NCBI GenBank assembly: GCA_014549065.1
Contig: JACDOX010000044.1
Coordinates: 1,984,001-2,048,000 of the forward strand
From: Cardinalis cardinalis
Taxonomy: Eukaryota; Chordata; Aves; Passeriformes; Cardinalidae
Reading direction: 5' to 3'
DNA length: 64,000 bases
Shown here: piece by piece, positions 60,801 to 64,000 of the stretch
Numbering within the stretch: position 1 is the stretch's first letter
Layout of the letters: every line of letters begins with the position of its first letter
Program-made: the position numbers and the translations under genes
The notes under the pieces: generated by a model
What the model saw: the letters and a program-made list of their open reading frames with translations, nothing else
The model's database searches: none
Told to the model about the DNA's origin: nothing

Positions 60801-63800
60801 TTAAATGAGAATTCTCAGACTTGCAATTCCTTTTTTAGTTCAAATAGAGTTGTTCATACTTGCAATTCTCATTTTTCTTCATGGATTTTCAGTGAACTTT
60901 TTTACAACATCTTTTCNTAGGGATGGTTGTAATATTTTTGAGGATTATTATCTGTAGAAAAGCTGTCTCCTTCTTAAAGATTCAGAGGTAATAACCAGCC
61001 AATACAGATTCAGTTCTTTTGCCAGGGAACAGCCACCTTCATACAGAGAACCTGATTTGCAACCTTGTTGAAGTGGAGACAAAATAATGCAAAGCAAAAA
61101 TCGATCTTTTATTCTGTGCTGCCNGGGAAAAATGCATTTCCACTACAAAATCCAAATTCCTTTCAGAGTTTCTATGTCCTCATTCAGGTACAATGAACAA
61201 CCACATGGGCTCTATNTACTCTCCTGTCTTGATCCATAAATATCATTAAGGAAAGTGTTTCTGCAAGAAACCTTTGTCTAAGGGATACTGCAAAACCTGA
61301 CACGCAATTCTAGAAATCTGGTTTCAAGCCATGGAAACTAAAATTAGGTCTGTATAAAGTTGATATAAATTCCTTGCTTTCTTTCTGTTCTAGAATAACC
61401 TAAACCCNCTCATTTATCTCTCATTTTAATAAACTGAATAGCTTGAGCTTCTAGCATCATTCATGGTAATAATGTTTCTCATATTCCAGACTGCTTATGT
61501 AGCTCTGAATTTTTATGATGTATTTGTAGCAGAAATGAACTTAGTATTAATGACCAATAAAAATACCACCAGTGTTGCATACAGAAACAAAAAGTCCTTT
61601 TTTCCCTGCACACTAGCATCAAACTTCTGTATTCAATTTCCATTATTTCTCCTCAGGACTCTACAAGTAATTAATTTTAGGGCCTGTTTGTAATAGAAGA
61701 AGATAATTTAATTTCTAACAAANTTTTAAATCTGGCCTAGAGTAAAATGCTTTCTTACAGATTTAAGCACCAAAGGATTTTTGGTTTTTAAGGTGAAATA
61801 AAAAACAACTACATTTAAAATTAATTTTGAATGGAAAGAAATTATTATTCAAATTTTATGTAAATATTTATCATTCCTTTCTTGGCCCAGTTTCTGAGTG
61901 GAAAAGAAGTTTATGTGACCATCTCAGCTTTTTTTTTTTTCTTCTTTTCCTTCCTGAAATCATCTCAACAATTTATATGAGGCCAAATTTGGGTTAAGGC
62001 AAACTGCAAAACCCCAATGACTGCAAAGGTCTCATTTCTTCTATGCACTTTATCTGCTTCAGAGTGAACCAAGTTGAGTAAGAACACAAAACATTTNGAG
62101 TAATAATCTTTACACACACAGTTGTTTAGATGAAGGTGGATTGTAGCCTTCATCTGAAATCAGGGCGCCAATCTGAAAGCAGGGCCCCAGTAATGCCAAA
62201 AGACAAGGAGGGTGCACCAGGTCACTCAAGACAAGGTGAAGTTTGGAGAAAGTTTATTAATTGTGATGCTAAGTTAGCACTGAGCTGCAGCAGCTGGCAG
62301 CTAGGGAAGCAAAGAAATGGACCTGTTTGAAATGTGAGTGACACTGATTTGAAAATTTTGAAAATTATGAACTCTGGACCCAGGGGTGCCATTTTATAGT
62401 TAATTTTCAGAGAGCTAATACACAGCAGTCAACGCTGGAATAAGCCAACACATCTCACTGAACTACTTATTGTCAGAACCACAGCTGTGATACACACGGT
62501 TACTATTCCACAAAACAGCCCTGGTATTACTTTTTAAAAGGGTAATGAATGCAATAAAAGGTTCTCAGCCACTGCAAGAGCAATAACAATATTAATGTAA
62601 TTTGAAAAGATGGTCAAAACCCTTTGCTAATGCTCATGAATCATCAGCTGCTTTTGCAATGTAACTGCTGTGTTTAGAAATTGCATTTCCCCACTCATTC
62701 ACATAATTCTGACCATTCTTCCAGCCCGTCTGTTTTATAAAGTCATCACATGTCCAAGAAACAGCAATCATGAACCTTGAATGTGCTTTTGTCCTGCTTT
62801 CATTACAGAGAAGGAAAATACACTTGCAGGTGCCCCTTCTGAGCAAGAAAATTCATACTTTCCAACAAGCAGCTCTGCAACGTGCCCATGAGCTGCTGCT
62901 GGAGTTGCTGTCATTATAAAGAGGTCCTCTTTGGGGGACATCTTCACTTGTGATTAGGTTTTGGCAAAGACAAAGGGATGCTTGATGTGGGAAGAAAGGA
63001 TGGAAAGAGTTTCCACCATTTTATCAGTGTGAAAGTGAAGTTAAACAACATCTGAAGTATTTTTGGAGAAAGCCCAAACCTGGTTTCTGACACACAGCGG
63101 GTTCCCATGCAGGCCAGAAGCAATAACCATACACAGAAACAAAACAAACAGAGGTGGAGCTGGTCCTGACCTGTGGAGTTTCCTTCAATTTCATGCAAGA
63201 CAGAAGTCATTACACTCTCCACAGGGCAATCAGACTAAAAACAAGGCTAATAGGTGAGCAAAGAGCTGTATGTGGCAGGGCTAAGTGAGATTTTGTATCC
63301 CTGCACCAGGAGCACTAAAGGAAAAAAAAATTCATCTTTTCTTGCAGGCTGTTTCCACTTTTGCTCCTGAAATTGCAGGAACAAAACGTTACTTGTCAGT
63401 AACGTAGGGTGCTAAGGAGGGGAAAAGCAGAGAGAAGCCAGGGAAGAGGGAGGTGGCCAAGTTAACCAGAGCAGAATTTCAAGGAGTAAAATGCTGAGCA
63501 TGAGACTGCAGCACTTCCAGACTGCTGAGGAGCCTNCCTCCTTTCTGTCCTTTGGGATAAAGCCCTGGTACGACAGCTCTCCTCTCCTCCTGCACACTTC
63601 CTTCTACCCATCCTGCCAACACTCCACCTGAGTGGGCAGACTGTCTGACACGGCACAGCAAGGGCAGCTATGCGCCATGTTGGTGTTTATTAAATTATTT
63701 GCCTTGTTGTATAAAATTCATTTGTTTTCTTCCCTCTCCCCACATCCTCATCTTAGACCTTCAGAGCAGACTTTTCCATGGGAGGATGGGGTGGGAGAAC

Positions 63801-64000
63801 TACATTTGCTACAGAGACATAAACACTCTTGTAAAAGGCAAAAATGAACCAAAATCTCTATTTCAAAATACCAGGACAGCTGAAACACCAACAAGCAAAA
63901 ATCATTCCGAATAAAGTTTTAGTGAAATAAAGAAGGCTGGTGGGAATGGTTCAGAGTGTGAAAAATTGTGCCTAATAAACAATATGAGTTCTGTTTTACT

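Larger units (their letters stand above)
40678..64000 (-). other. GRID2: GRID2 intron (at least 23 kb), no further exons recognised
   Basis: The preceding GRID2 exon should encode S2 sequence up to the codon split at 40677. I looked for that sequence in the minus-strand translations and did not find it, so the intron extends past the window end. The large size agrees with the very long introns of GRID2 in other vertebrates. The intron is AT-rich, with scattered single Ns, one LTR-type repeat (54.4-54.9 kb) and a few motif-dense segments. No other gene is supported. Confidence 0.8.

Overview
This is a window of vertebrate nuclear DNA, most probably from a bird and likely a songbird. The main pointers are a textbook chicken-repeat-1 (CR1) LINE 3' end at about 6.3-6.8 kb and two LTR-type repeats (29.8-30.9 kb, 54.4-54.9 kb) that resemble families I know from passerine genomes. 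Very GC-rich islands sit in an AT-rich background. The assembly has two N gaps (20366-21115 and 35263-35767) and single Ns scattered throughout.

Two protein-coding genes can be supported, both on the minus strand. ATOH1 (atonal bHLH transcription factor 1) has its stop codon at 19771 and an intact bHLH domain; its N-terminal half and start codon are lost in the 750-base gap. GRID2 (glutamate receptor delta-2) is represented by its last two coding exons, 40437-40677 (M4 transmembrane segment) and 35916-36338 (cytoplasmic tail ending in a PDZ ligand), plus a 3' UTR of about 2.3 kb. The order and shared orientation GRID2 then ATOH1 match the arrangement I know for this locus in human.

Layout. 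1-13 kb: AT-rich gene-poor DNA 3' of ATOH1, with CR1 pieces and one isolated CpG island at 7.2-7.5 kb. 13.2-18.8 kb: a GC/CpG-rich block 3' of ATOH1 containing two AT-richer islands whose distance from the gene and motif content fit the autoregulatory 3' enhancer of Atoh1. 18.8-21.1 kb: ATOH1 3' UTR, coding region and gap. 21.1-33.6 kb: ATOH1 5' flank and intergenic DNA, with an orphan CpG island (27.0-27.9 kb) and an LTR-type repeat. 33.6-40.7 kb: GRID2 3' end. 40.7-64 kb: GRID2 intron with several segments that look like conserved noncoding elements and one LTR.

The genes do not form a pathway unit, although both act in hindbrain and cerebellar biology: ATOH1 specifies granule-cell precursors and inner-ear hair cells, and GRID2 is the Purkinje-cell receptor of parallel-fibre synapses. 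I found no prokaryotic operon, CRISPR array or clearly new gene system. The most useful novel leads are the candidate ATOH1 enhancer modules, the orphan CpG island, a homeodomain-rich inverted repeat in the last GRID2 intron, a possible alternative GRID2 exon, and the pattern of single Ns, which in coding sequence mostly fall at silent positions.
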